This document shows, in pieces, positions 45,362-53,602 of a DNA stretch of 64,000 bases. Position numbers and translations under genes: made by a program. This DNA comes from Caenibius tardaugens NBRC 16725 (GTDB taxonomy: Bacteria; Pseudomonadota; Alphaproteobacteria; Sphingomonadales; Sphingomonadaceae). Under the pieces are notes generated by a model that saw only the letters and a list, made by a program, of their open reading frames with translations, was not told where the DNA came from and searched no databases. Location: assembly GCF_003860345.1 (NCBI RefSeq), contig NZ_CP034179.1, positions 3,146,001 to 3,210,000 on the forward strand, written 5' to 3'. Positions within the stretch are counted from its first letter, which is position 1; each line of letters opens with the position of its first letter.

Positions 45362-45403
45362 TTGATCGCGATCAAGTCAAGCAGGCCTTCGCACCCCTAT
45401 CAA
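45362..45403 (+). promoter_or_regulatory. FNR/FixK box with class II promoter
   Basis: TTGAT-cgcg-ATCAA (45362-45375) is an exact match to the FNR/FixK consensus dyad. TATCAA (45398-45403) is a fair -10 hexamer. If transcription starts at 45410, the dyad centre (45368.5) is at -41.5, the position used by class II FNR/CRP activators. Downstream is no coding gene on this strand, only the small RNA candidate. Confidence 0.65.
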
Positions 45404-45409
45404 GAGATC

Positions 45410-45539
45410 ACCGGCAGCAGGAAAGCCTTCCTTCAGCCGGTACGTATGGCGGGTTGGTCATTGCCTTGACTTACCCATTTCCATTCGGTTTCTCCCCAGA
45501 CTGGCGCGGGCCTGCTTCGGCGGCCCGCGCGATTTTTTT
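45410..45539 (+). ncRNA. Candidate FNR-dependent small RNA
   Basis: About 130 bases from the predicted start at 45410 to a perfect terminator: GCGCGGGCC (45504-45512) / GGCCCGCGC (45522-45530) followed by TTTTTTT (45533-45539). The 5' end can form ACCGGC/GCCGGT enclosing GGAA/TTCC. Between them is an unpaired region with TTTCTCCCC, complementary to Shine-Dalgarno-like GGGGAG sequences. A 7-codon ATG frame (45446) is present. It lies between moaE and a convergent lipoprotein gene, so it is not a leader of either. No database match could be checked. Confidence 0.55.
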
Positions 45540-45560
45540 ATGGTCTGTGAGGGTGTGCTT

Positions 45561-46082
45561 TTATTGCTGTAGTTGCCCTTTCAGGCTGGAAAGCACCGAA
45601 TCTTCTTCGTGAATCATGCTGTCCACAGCGGTATGGGCCTGCTGCACCGCTTCCCGCGCGCCGCCTTCAATTTCCGTCTGAAGCAGCAATGCGTCGAGAT
45701 CGGCCATGGCAACCATGGCGCGATTGCGGTGGGCCTCCAGGCCTGAAATGCCGATCTGGGCCGCGACCCAGGAATCGCTCGCTATGGCGGAGCCCCGGGC
45801 GCTGTTCACCAGCGTGCGGGTGCGCGGCGCCGCCGCAAGGAAGGCGTGATGTGCCTGCTGCGCCTGCCCCTGCAACTGCGACAGCTTCTGTACCAGCGCG
45901 GCGCTCAGTTCCACGGGCGCAGGCGGGGGTGTCGGGTGCGAATCAAAAGCGCCGGAGGCATAGGCCCGTTCGGCATCGCGAATCGCCAGCGAGGGGTAGC
46001 GATCAGACGTGCTGGTGCAGGCGGTCAGCCCGGCAAGCAGGGTCAGACTGATAAATGCGGGGCGAACTGGTGTGCAATTCAT
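45561..46082 (-). CDS. Hypothetical lipoprotein
   Basis: 173 residues from 46082. Signal with lipobox LTAC (LTLLAGLTAC), then a Thr/Ser segment (STSDRYPSLAIRDAERAYAS) and a long helical region (about 70-170) rich in Ala, Gln and Glu (VQKLSQLQGQAQQAHHAFLAA, EEDSVLSSLKGQLQQ), which would form coiled coil. It is not a recognised family. It likely sits in the outer membrane facing the periplasm. Confidence 0.65.
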   Translation of the reverse strand: MNCTPVRPAFISLTLLAGLTACTSTSDRYPSLAIRDAERAYASGAFDSHPTPPPAPVELSAALVQKLSQLQGQAQQAHHAFLAAAPRTRTLVNSARGSAIASDSWVAAQIGISGLEAHRNRAMVAMADLDALLLQTEIEGGAREAVQQAHTAVDSMIHEEDSVLSSLKGQLQQ

Positions 46083-46216
46083 AGGCGTGCCATAGCATGC
46101 CGCGCGCCGCATGCCAGCCGTGAGGCGCAGCAAAGGCTGTATGGCAAGGGGCGGGTCAGGCGATTCACGTCAGGGCCGGATTTGCGGGGATAGCGCGGTG
46201 GTGCGGCTTTCCATCG

Positions 46217-46245
46217 TTGACATGCGGGCGGCTTTTCCCTAACGG
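46217..46245 (+). promoter_or_regulatory. Candidate rplU promoter
   Basis: TTGACA (46217-46222) and TAACGG (46240-46245) with 17-base spacing lie about 115 bases before rplU. The -35 is consensus. The intervening leader contains GCGCCT-type pairs but no clear attenuator. No gene is seen in the 46083-46362 stretch. Confidence 0.5.
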
Positions 46246-46362
46246 CACCCATCTTTCCGGCGCCTGTCATTGGGGCAGGCAGTCGGCGCGTCGTTCGCGA
46301 TTCCTGGCCATCAGGGCAGGGCAAAAGCGACGTGGCACAGCAAGTTGATTGGATAAGGCACC

Positions 46363-46722
46363 ATGTTCGCAGTAGTGCGCACGGGCGGCAAGCAGTACCG
46401 GGTTGCCGCCGGAGACAAGATCGCGGTTGAAAAGCTGGCTGGTGAAGCCGGTGATACCGTTACGCTCGGTGATGTTCTTCTCGTCGGTGACGATGAAGGG
46501 CTGAAGGACGCTGGCAAGGTTGCCGTTTCGGCGGAAATCATCGCTCAGGCCAAGAGCGAGAAGGTTATCGTCTTCAAGAAGCGCCGCCGCCACAATTACC
46601 GCCGCAAGAACGGCCATCGTCAGCAGCTCACGCTGCTGCGCATTCTGGCTGTCGGCGATGCCGCTGCACCGGCCAAGAAGGCTGCAGCAAGCAAGAAGAC
46701 CGCGGCCGCTCAGGCCGATTGA
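46363..46722 (+). CDS. rplU: 50S ribosomal protein L21
   Basis: 119 residues: [26 protein letters not shown] and [20 protein letters not shown] are conserved L21 features; the C-terminal tail ([12 protein letters not shown]) is a Lys/Ala extension common in Alphaproteobacteria. It is part of the large ribosomal subunit, binding 23S rRNA. It is followed by rpmA after 24 bases. Confidence 0.98.
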   Translation: MFAVVRTGGKQYRVAAGDKIAVEKLAGEAGDTVTLGDVLLVGDDEGLKDAGKVAVSAEIIAQAKSEKVIVFKKRRRHNYRRKNGHRQQLTLLRILAVGDAAAPAKKAAASKKTAAAQAD

Positions 46723-46746
46723 TCAGAGCCGACGGAGTAGAGCGAA

Positions 46747-47013
46747 ATGGCACATAAGAAAGCAGGCGGTTCGTCGCGTAACGGTCGTGATTCGGCCGGT
46801 CGTCGTCTCGGCGTGAAGAAGTTCGGCGGCCAGGAAGTCGTCGGCGGCAACATCATCGTGCGCCAGCGCGGCACCAAGGTGTACGCGGGCGCCAATGTCG
46901 GCATGGGCAAGGATCACACCCTGTTCGCGCTGACCGAAGGCCGCGTGCGCTTCCACGAAGGCAAGCTCGGCCGTAAATACGTGTCGGTAGACATGGCCGC
47001 AGCCGCGGAATAA
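46747..47013 (+). CDS. rpmA: 50S ribosomal protein L27
   Basis: 88 residues beginning [20 protein letters not shown], the classic L27 start that reaches the peptidyl-transferase centre, then [20 protein letters not shown]. The short 5' end without a cleaved Firmicutes-type leader fits proteobacteria. Followed by a hairpin GGGCCATCC/GGATGGCCC (47027-47047) and the terminator at 47076. Confidence 0.98.
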   Translation: MAHKKAGGSSRNGRDSAGRRLGVKKFGGQEVVGGNIIVRQRGTKVYAGANVGMGKDHTLFALTEGRVRFHEGKLGRKYVSVDMAAAAE

Positions 47014-47075
47014 CGGATGGTATTTCGGGCCATCCACGGGATGGCCCCCGCCGGACTTCTGAAGTCTGGCTGACA

Positions 47076-47109
47076 GAGGGAGAGGGGCCCCGTCCCGTCT
47101 CCCTCTTTT
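47076..47109 (+). terminator. Intrinsic terminator of the rplU-rpmA operon
   Basis: GAGGGAGA (47076-47083) pairs with TCTCCCTC (47098-47105), with extra G-C pairs inside, followed by TTTT. It comes about 60 bases after the rpmA stop; an earlier hairpin without T-run lies at 47027-47047. Confidence 0.85.
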
Positions 47110-47212
47110 CGTTTGTCTCCCTCTCTCGTTCGGGCCGATCGGCTCACCGCAATACGGGCGTCATGCGCATGATCCAGAAGGTCGTGCGCGGGGGCGCCGA
47201 GAGGAGATGACC

Positions 47213-47770
47213 ATGTTTATTCGCAGCGAGCGGCTGTTCCTGCGCCCCGCCTTTCCGGAAGACTGGAAAGAAATCCACGCGGGCATCTGCGACGAATCCG
47301 TCGTGCGCATGCTGGCAAGCGCGCCCTGGCCCTATCGGGAAGACGATGCCCGGGCCTTTGTTGCCCGGCCTCAGCACCCCCTGCTGCCGCATTGCCTGAT
47401 TACTTTGCCCGGAGATGCGGGTGCGCCGATCATCGGTGCGATCGGGCTCGAACGGCGCCAGGATGGCGTGGAACTGGGATACTGGCTGGCGCGGCGTCAT
47501 TGGGGGCGCGGATATGCCACAGAAGCGGGGCGTGCCCTGCTGGCCAGCGGTCGGGCCGTGGGCCATCGGCTAGTTCATGCGGCCCATGCCCTGGATAACC
47601 CGGCGTCGGGCCGGGTGCTTGAAAAGCTGGGTTTCCGCACGACGGGTGAAATCCGGGTGCGGGAAAGTGCGGGCCGTGGCGGTGCCGCGATTGCAACCCG
47701 GCGTTATCTGCTGGACTTGGGGCAGGCAGCCGGGTCTGATCCCGAACCGCAAATGCCCGCCGCTGCCTGA
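47213..47770 (+). CDS. GNAT family N-acetyltransferase (RimJ/RimL-like)
   Basis: 185 residues from the ATG at 47213, chosen over 47207 because AGGAG lies six bases upstream. IRSERLFLRPAFPEDWKEI, GAIGLERRQDGVELGYWL, the acetyl-CoA loop RRHWGRGYATEAGRAL and ALDNPASGRVLEKLGFRTTG fit the RimJ/RimL type (Acetyltransf_3). The target is unknown. The shared context with L21/L27 may be chance. Confidence 0.85.
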   Translation: MFIRSERLFLRPAFPEDWKEIHAGICDESVVRMLASAPWPYREDDARAFVARPQHPLLPHCLITLPGDAGAPIIGAIGLERRQDGVELGYWLARRHWGRGYATEAGRALLASGRAVGHRLVHAAHALDNPASGRVLEKLGFRTTGEIRVRESAGRGGAAIATRRYLLDLGQAAGSDPEPQMPAAA

Positions 47771-47779
47771 CCTATAGTT

Positions 47780-47819
47780 GCTTCCCCCTCCATCCTTGGG
47801 GGTTGATGGAGGGGGAAGC
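47780..47819. repeat. 15-bp perfect inverted repeat (REP-like hairpin)
   Basis: GCTTCCCCCTCCATC (47780-47794) and GATGGAGGGGGAAGC (47805-47819) are exact reverse complements around CTTGGGGGTT. A second weaker dyad (GATGCCT-TCGG-AGGCGCATC, about 47835-47855) follows. It lies 10 bases after the GNAT stop; without a T-run it looks more like an interspersed palindromic element than a terminator. The 47771-48009 gap holds no other supported gene. Confidence 0.6.
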
Positions 47820-48009
47820 TGCGACCCGAAGGGGATGCCTTCGGAGGCGCATCGCCAAAGGTCATTGCTATGCCATAGTTGACGTGCGACTATTACTGGA
47901 TGATGAGAAAGTGTCTGTTTCTCCCCGGTCAAACCATGTTTTGGCCTGCATCCGAGACGCTACTATCCCTGCCGTCCAATTCGTAGCAAATCTATTGTAG
48001 TTTACATCT

Positions 48010-48648
48010 ATGTCAACAAAGAAGCGCTTCTCGACTGCCGAAATTCGTAGTGTAGCACTGCAGGCGGCTGAGGCCATTCTGATCGAAAACGGCCCTCAGG
48101 CCGTGACATTAAAGGCCGTTGCGGAGCGAATCGACCGCACCCATGTCAATCTTCTGCATCATTTCGGCTCTGCGACCGGCCTTCATGAGGCGCTGGCCGA
48201 ATATATGGCGGAACGGCACTGCACGCGAATCATCCAGGCGATCACCGCCTTGAACGAAGGGCGCTGCGATGTTCGGCAAATGGTCGAGGAACTGTTCGAT
48301 TCGAACAGTGAACACGGCGGGATGCAACTGATGACCTGGCTTTTGCTGACCGGCAATCAGGGCAAGCTCGATCCGGTCATGCAGGCCCTGAAGGATCATA
48401 TCGACAAACTGGCGGAAAGCTGGGGGGGCGGTGAACATATCGTCAATCTGGCGATCATTACGCATCTGTTCGCGATGGGCGATGCCGTGATCGGCGAATC
48501 GATTACCCGCACTTTCGCAGTGCCCCGCGACCGGCCCCGGGATTTGCTGACGAAGTTCGTTGAGGACTGGCTGCAGGCAACTGTCGGCCGCACCAGCGGA
48601 CCGATGCCGCCTCATGCGCCGCCGAAAGTGTCGCTGGCCGCAGAATAA
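48010..48648 (+). CDS. TetR family transcriptional regulator
   Basis: 212 residues. The N-terminal helix-turn-helix TLKAVAERIDRTHVNLLHHFG (about 36-56) is typical of TetR; the C-terminal all-helical domain (GGMQLMTWLLLTGNQGKLD, IVNLAIITHLFAMGDAVIG) would bind a ligand and dimerise. The upstream AT-rich region (47960-48009) probably includes its operator, but I see no clear dyad. It is convergent with ygfZ, sharing stops. Confidence 0.85.
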   Translation: MSTKKRFSTAEIRSVALQAAEAILIENGPQAVTLKAVAERIDRTHVNLLHHFGSATGLHEALAEYMAERHCTRIIQAITALNEGRCDVRQMVEELFDSNSEHGGMQLMTWLLLTGNQGKLDPVMQALKDHIDKLAESWGGGEHIVNLAIITHLFAMGDAVIGESITRTFAVPRDRPRDLLTKFVEDWLQATVGRTSGPMPPHAPPKVSLAAE

Positions 48649-49386
48649 TCAGGCGATTGCTTCGGCCAGCCAATGGGGCGCATGTGCCCGATCGATATCG
48701 TCGATCCGGAGATGATCCACCGCCATTTGCAGTTGGGGATAGGCAATGCGTTGCCGCGCCGGGTCTGAACGATCCAGCGGCACGACCGCCAGGCGGCGAT
48801 TGACCTTCTGCCGCCAGTTCATCCGGGCGGTGTTTTCCTGACCGATAAAACACCCCTTCGAGAAGCTGACACCGTTGAGTTCCGCCGCGTTGCATTCGAG
48901 CCAGAGGGTTTCGCCATCGCCCAGTTCGGCAACCCCTTCGGTAACGCCGAGCGCCAGCCGGTGGCGCAGCCATGCGTCATCAGCCGCCGCATCGCTATCG
49001 CTGACAGGGCCGATCCAGCGTTCCCCCAAAGCGGCGAGTCGGGGATCGGTCGCAGCGCCATCGCCGATATGATCGCGCCAATGCACGCCGAGATCATCGA
49101 CCCGGGCAATCGCGATCTTGCGGCGCAGGCGATAGAGCGAAAGCCGCCTAACCAGCGCATCGGCCCGTTCCGCCTCGCAATCGAGCAGCAGAGAATCGCC
49201 GACACCCGGCCACACCAGAAAATCGAACAGCGCCTTGCCCTGGGGCGAAAGCAGCCCGGCCCATACCGGGAAATTGCCGGTAACATCGTTGGTGATCAGG
49301 CCTTGCAGGAAATCGACGACATTTTCGTCGGGTTCCTGCGGGGAAAGGCGCACCAGCGCACGGCTGAACAGGCGGGTGGCGGTCAT
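48649..49386 (-). CDS. ygfZ: YgfZ-type folate-binding Fe-S maintenance protein
   Basis: 245 residues from 49386 (MTATRLFSRALVRL). The signature KGCFIGQENTAR near residue 190 is the YgfZ/IBA57 motif with its cysteine, within a GcvT-like fold (FLQGLITNDVTGNFP, LLSPQGKALFDFLVW). It uses tetrahydrofolate to help repair or insert [4Fe-4S] clusters. Its usual neighbour in Alphaproteobacteria is often pyrC, located 2.9 kb further in this window. Confidence 0.9.
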   Translation of the reverse strand: MTATRLFSRALVRLSPQEPDENVVDFLQGLITNDVTGNFPVWAGLLSPQGKALFDFLVWPGVGDSLLLDCEAERADALVRRLSLYRLRRKIAIARVDDLGVHWRDHIGDGAATDPRLAALGERWIGPVSDSDAAADDAWLRHRLALGVTEGVAELGDGETLWLECNAAELNGVSFSKGCFIGQENTARMNWRQKVNRRLAVVPLDRSDPARQRIAYPQLQMAVDHLRIDDIDRAHAPHWLAEAIA

Positions 49387-49402
49387 GCTGTCGGAGGCCT
49401 TT

Positions 49403-50452
49403 CTACGCTGCGGCGAGCGATGCCATGTCAATGACGAAGCGATAACGGACATCGGCAACAGCCAATCGATCGAACGCCGTGTTGATGGCATCCATGGAGA
49501 TCATTTCTACATCGGGCAAGACACCCCTTTCCGCACAGAAATCGAGCATTTCCTGTGTTTCGGCAATACCGCCGATGGGCGAGCCAGTAATACGCCGCCG
49601 CCCGAACAGCAGCGGGATCGAATTGAGCGTGCCCACCGCGCCGACTTGTCCGACCACCACCAGCGTACCGTCAATGTCGAGCAGGGGCAGGTAAGGCTGC
49701 GCATCGTGTTCAACCGGTACGGTGTCGATAATCAGGTCCAGCGTGCTGGCGGCATTGCGCATGGCCTGGGTATCGCCCGACACGAGCAGCGCGTGCGCGC
49801 CCAGCGCCAGCGCATCGGCGCGTTTCGCATCGGTGCGGCTGATGACCGTGACATGCGCACCCATGGCAGCGGCCAGTTTCACCGCCATATGGCCCAGTCC
49901 GCCAAGGCCGATCACGCCCACGCGCGATCCTGCTTGCACGTTCCAGCGGCGCAGAGGCGAATAGGAGGTGATCCCGGCGCAAAGCAGTGGCGCGGCGCGG
50001 GCCACATCCAGCCCCTGCGGCACGCGCAGCACGAATTCCTCGCGCACGACGATGTGTTTGGAATAGCCGCCGCGAGTGGGGGTGCCGAAAACCGGATCAT
50101 GTCCGCCATAAGTGCCGGTGGCGCCATTGCGGCACATCTGTTCCTCCCCCTTGTGGCACTGATCGCAATCCATGCAGGAATCGATCAGGCAGCCCACGGC
50201 CACATGATCGCCCACTGCATGGCGGGTCACGCCGGGGCCGACGGCGATGACGCGGCCGACAATTTCATGGCCGGGTACCGCCGGATATTGGGCATTGCCC
50301 CAGTCGTCGTGACAATAGTGGAGATCGGAATGGCAGACGCCGCAGTAGAGGATTTCCATTGCCACATCGCCGGGCCGCAGATCGCGTCGTTCGAAAGCGA
50401 AAGGGGCGAGGGGGCTGCTGCTTGTCTGTGCTGCGTATCCGATAGTTTTCAT
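49403..50452 (-). CDS. Zinc-dependent alcohol dehydrogenase (YahK/AdhC-like)
   Basis: 349 residues from 50452. The catalytic zinc motif ILYCGVCHSDLHYCHDDWG and PAVPGHEIVGRV, the structural zinc cysteines in SCMDCDQCHKGEEQMC, and the NADP-binding GVIGLGGLGHMAVKLA are present. This group reduces aldehydes, including cinnamyl-type ones, with NADPH. The gene lies between ygfZ and a frameshifted MEKHLA gene on the same strand. Confidence 0.9.
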   Translation of the reverse strand: MKTIGYAAQTSSSPLAPFAFERRDLRPGDVAMEILYCGVCHSDLHYCHDDWGNAQYPAVPGHEIVGRVIAVGPGVTRHAVGDHVAVGCLIDSCMDCDQCHKGEEQMCRNGATGTYGGHDPVFGTPTRGGYSKHIVVREEFVLRVPQGLDVARAAPLLCAGITSYSPLRRWNVQAGSRVGVIGLGGLGHMAVKLAAAMGAHVTVISRTDAKRADALALGAHALLVSGDTQAMRNAASTLDLIIDTVPVEHDAQPYLPLLDIDGTLVVVGQVGAVGTLNSIPLLFGRRRITGSPIGGIAETQEMLDFCAERGVLPDVEMISMDAINTAFDRLAVADVRYRFVIDMASLAAA

Positions 50453-50513
50453 GAAATTACAAATCCTTGAAAAGAGTATTTGCCAATCCTTGAAGCGGAT
50501 ATGCGCGATCCGA

Positions 50514-50997
50514 TCATGGCGTTCTCTCAAGCGGTGTCCACTGGCCAAAACATGCGGCCTGCCCATGGATGGTACCCCCGGCGTCAAGCAGGTTCCACAC
50601 CGTCGCCTGCGCGATGCGGAAACGGTTTCCGGCGCGCGAAATACGTATGCCCGAATAATCCGAAATATGGTTCCGTTCTGCGACCGCCCGCAGGAACAGG
50701 CTCCGTTCGTCCCGCTCCATCGGTTCGGCGGACAGCCGCGATGGCATGCGGATCAGGTCTTCGGCCGCGATCTCGAACAGGGTGAGCGCGGTGCGGTTGG
50801 CATAGAAGAAGATGGGATCGGGCTCTGTCCCGTGTGCCAGAATAACCATCGATGAAGCCCACAAGGCCGCGGCAATATCGGTACATGGCGAGGGGAGCAG
50901 GTTTTTTTCCGGTAACCAGTCTATAACTTTCGCAAATTAAACCAATGCGTTGCGATCCAGAATTTGCATCGATAATCAGGCGTTCACTGTCGGTCAT
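50514..50997 (-). pseudogene. MEKHLA domain protein, frameshifted
   Basis: The N-terminal part reads from the ATG at 50997 (MTDSERLIIDANSGSQ, then YRLVTGKKPAPLAM). The MEKHLA/PAS-like domain (VILAHGTEPDPIFFYANRTAL, ISDYSGIRISRAGNRFRI, ATVWNLLDAGGTIHGQAA) lies in another frame that runs to 50514. Removing one base near 50880 would join them as ...LAMYDIAAALWASSM.... This is a single-base frameshift, from mutation or a sequence error. The domain is PAS-like and may sense small ligands. Confidence 0.75.
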
Positions 50998-51202
50998 GGT
51001 GCGGTCCATCGGCGGCGGCGATCTGCCTGTCCCTGTGCACAAACTGGCGTTCCTGCTGCGAGAATCAATCCCTCAACCCGCTTTCAACCGCAATATTCGT
51101 TACTGCGATGGCAATGGGCGTTGCAGTTCCGTGCGGCAGATGCAAAACCTCGTGCCCGGAAGAGTTTGCATAGAATTTGTATAGAGAGCGAAAGGCACGT
51201 TC

Positions 51203-52042
51203 ATGACCGATACGCCGAAAACCATGCCCTATGGCGAGGGCCAGATCAGCTATCACGAAAAGGGTGAAGGCGAAGTGCTGTTCATGCTGCATGGCTCCGG
51301 TCCCGGGGTTACGGCATGGATGAACTTTGGTGGTAATATTCCTGTTTTTGCTGAACATTATCGCTGCATTGCGCCCGATCTTCCGGGCTATGGCGGAAGC
51401 TCGCCCGTAGCTGGCGATCCGGTGGGCGGGGCCGTGGAAGCGGTGCTGCACATGATGGATCAACTCGGCATCGAAAGCGCCTATATCGTCGGCAATTCCT
51501 ACGGTGCCATGGTGGGTGGCCGCTTCGCCGCCAATTATCCCGACCGTATCAAGAAGCTGGTGACGATCGGTGGCATTGGCGTGCCGCTGTTCTCGGGCTT
51601 CCCTTATGAAGGGATTGCCCGTCTCAGCGAGTTTGTCGAGAATCCCACGCGGGAAATGATCGTCTATTGGCTGCGGTCGATGGTCTACAATCCTGAAATG
51701 CTGACCGAAGAACTGATCGAATCGCGTCTTTCGGTCGCGCAGGAACCGGGGGCCAAGGAAACCAACGCGCGGATGTATTCGCGGCAGGTGCTCGATATGA
51801 TCGCTGCAGGTATGAGCGGGCCGGATGCGGTGCAGGGCTTCGCCTATCTGCCGAAAATCCAGGCGCCGACGCTGATGACATGGGGCCGCGACGACCGCGT
51901 GAACCCGCTGGATATCGCGATGTTGCCCTTGCGCCTGATCCCTAATGTCGAACTGCACGTTTTCTCGAAGTGCGGTCATTGGGCGATGATCGAACAGAAA
52001 GCCGCGTTCGAGCAGGTCGTTCTCGGCTTCCTCGCACGCTGA
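51203..52042 (+). CDS. Alpha/beta hydrolase, meta-cleavage-product hydrolase-like
   Basis: 279 residues. HGSGPGVTAWMNF (oxyanion loop), DLPGYGGSS, the nucleophile elbow VGNSYGAMVGG, the acid in GRDDRVNPLD and the histidine in KCGHWAMIEQ are as in MCP hydrolases such as BphD, CarC and XylF, which cleave ring-fission products of aromatic compounds. No other aromatic-degradation gene is near, so the substrate stays open. It starts after an AGCGAAAGG stretch. Confidence 0.85.
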   Translation: MTDTPKTMPYGEGQISYHEKGEGEVLFMLHGSGPGVTAWMNFGGNIPVFAEHYRCIAPDLPGYGGSSPVAGDPVGGAVEAVLHMMDQLGIESAYIVGNSYGAMVGGRFAANYPDRIKKLVTIGGIGVPLFSGFPYEGIARLSEFVENPTREMIVYWLRSMVYNPEMLTEELIESRLSVAQEPGAKETNARMYSRQVLDMIAAGMSGPDAVQGFAYLPKIQAPTLMTWGRDDRVNPLDIAMLPLRLIPNVELHVFSKCGHWAMIEQKAAFEQVVLGFLAR

Positions 52043-52068
52043 TCCGGCTTGCCATGATGACAGGGGCG

Positions 52069-52095
52069 GGGCAGGCTGTTTTTGCAGGCCTGCCC
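52069..52095. other. Stem-loop after the hydrolase gene
   Basis: GGGCAGGC (52069-52076) pairs with GCCTGCCC (52088-52095) around TGTTTTTGCAG, where TG/CA can add two pairs. It lies 27 bases past the hydrolase stop. The T-run is in the loop and not after the stem, so its termination strength is uncertain. Confidence 0.5.
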
Positions 52096-52217
52096 TGTCC
52101 TACACGGCGGGTCTGTGGCAAAGGGCGGGCATGGACTTGAGTCTGCCGCCCTTTCGCCGCTCTGCCCGCCTTGCGCAGGCCGCGTGGACAGGGCGCCCGA
52201 TTTGCGCCCCTTGAACA

Positions 52218-52235
52218 GTGTCAACTGTGTCAACT
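52218..52235. repeat. Tandem 9-base repeat before pyrC
   Basis: GTGTCAACT occurs twice without a gap, 30 bases before the pyrC ATG. It contains the same TGTCAAC core as the dyads at 38380. It may be a regulator site or chance. Confidence 0.4.
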
Positions 52236-52264
52236 TCACACCCCGCTCCAGCAAAGGCTGCCCG

Positions 52265-53587
52265 ATGACCACCGCCCCCGAACTCGTCCTTGCCAATGGC
52301 ACGATCCACACGCCGTCCGGCCCGTTTGTGGGCGATGTGGCGGTGGCGCAGGGCAAGATCATCGGGGTGGGGCGCTATCCCGATGGTGCCCGGCGAATCG
52401 ATTGCACCGGGCTCGATATCCTGCCCGGGGTGATCGACAGCCAGGTCCACTTCCGCGAACCGGGGCTGGAACATAAGGAAGATCTCGAAACCGGCAGCCG
52501 CGCCGCCGTGATGGGCGGGGTAACGGCAGTGTTCGAAATGCCCAACACATCGCCCAATACCGACACGGCGGACCGCGTGCATGACAAGCTGGTGCGCGCG
52601 CATCACCGGATGTGGTGCGACCACGCCTTCTATGTCGGGGCGACCGCGGACAATGCCGGGGAACTGGGCGAACTGGAACGTATCCCGGGCACGGCCGGGG
52701 TGAAGATTTTCATGGGCGCGTCGACCGGTAGCCTGCTGGTGGCGGAGGACGAGAATCTGCGCCGCGTGCTGGCCAATGGCGTGCGCCGCGTGGCGATCCA
52801 CGCGGAAGACGAGGAACGCATGAACGCGCGCAAGGACTTGCGCGTGGAAGGCGATCCGTCGAGCCATCCGGTCTGGCGCGACGATGAAAGCGCGATGCTG
52901 GCGACGCAGCGCATCCTGCGTCTGGCGCGCGAAACGCGCCGCCCGATCCACATTCTGCACATCACCACACCGGCGGAACTGGAACTGATCGCGCAGCACC
53001 GCGATATCGCGACCTGCGAGGTGACGCCGCAGCACCTGACGCTGGCGGCGGAAGAGGCCTATCCCCGGATCGGCACTTACGCCCAGATGAACCCGCCGAT
53101 CCGCAGCGCGGCCCATCGCGATGGTCTGTGGCACTGGTTGCGGCAGGGCGTGCCCGATGTGCTCGGTTCCGATCACGCGCCGCACACGCGCGAGGAAAAG
53201 GCCAAGACCTACCCTGCCAGCCCCAGCGGGATGCCCGGCGTGCAGACCCTGTTGCCGCTGATGCTGGATCACGTGGCCAAAGGGAACCTGACGCTGGACC
53301 GGCTGATCGACATGACCAGCGCCGGGGTGCAGCGTGTGTTCGGGCTGGTTGGCAAGGGCCGGATCGCCACCGGCTATGACGGCGATTTCACCATTGTCGA
53401 TCGCAAGGGCAGCTTCACCGTCACCGAAGATTGGGTGGAAAGCCGCTGCGGTTGGTCGCCCTTTACCGACATGGAATTGCAGGGCCGGGTGATCGGCACC
53501 GTGGTACGCGGCCACGTCGCCATGTGGGAAGGGCAACTGGGCAATCAGGCGGTGGGCGAACCGCTGCGCTTTGCCGGCTGCCTCTGA
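52265..53587 (+). CDS. pyrC: Dihydroorotase (class I type)
   Basis: 440 residues from the ATG at 52265. Amidohydrolase features: GVIDSQVHFREPGLEHKED, GVKIFMGAS with the lysine carboxylated in the family, AIHAEDEE, LHITTPAEL, VTPQHLTL, and LGSDHAPHT. It forms dihydroorotate from carbamoyl-aspartate in pyrimidine synthesis. The first metal motif reads D-S-Q-V-H instead of D-x-H-x-H. As I recall, this Gln form is found in alphaproteobacterial homologues, so it may be a subfamily trait. An allantoinase-like or other cyclic amidase remains possible. Confidence 0.82.
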   Translation: MTTAPELVLANGTIHTPSGPFVGDVAVAQGKIIGVGRYPDGARRIDCTGLDILPGVIDSQVHFREPGLEHKEDLETGSRAAVMGGVTAVFEMPNTSPNTDTADRVHDKLVRAHHRMWCDHAFYVGATADNAGELGELERIPGTAGVKIFMGASTGSLLVAEDENLRRVLANGVRRVAIHAEDEERMNARKDLRVEGDPSSHPVWRDDESAMLATQRILRLARETRRPIHILHITTPAELELIAQHRDIATCEVTPQHLTLAAEEAYPRIGTYAQMNPPIRSAAHRDGLWHWLRQGVPDVLGSDHAPHTREEKAKTYPASPSGMPGVQTLLPLMLDHVAKGNLTLDRLIDMTSAGVQRVFGLVGKGRIATGYDGDFTIVDRKGSFTVTEDWVESRCGWSPFTDMELQGRVIGTVVRGHVAMWEGQLGNQAVGEPLRFAGCL

Positions 53588-53602
53588 CCACGGCCGATAG
53601 CG

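Noticed and set aside
47027-47047. GGGCCATCC/GGATGGCCC hairpin as the rpmA terminator
   Set aside because: It has no T-run; the stem at 47076-47105 followed by TTTT is the better terminator, so the first may only protect the 3' end.
47803-48000. A 65-codon plus-strand frame between the GNAT and TetR genes
   Set aside because: No ribosome site and no recognisable domain; it begins within the long inverted repeat.
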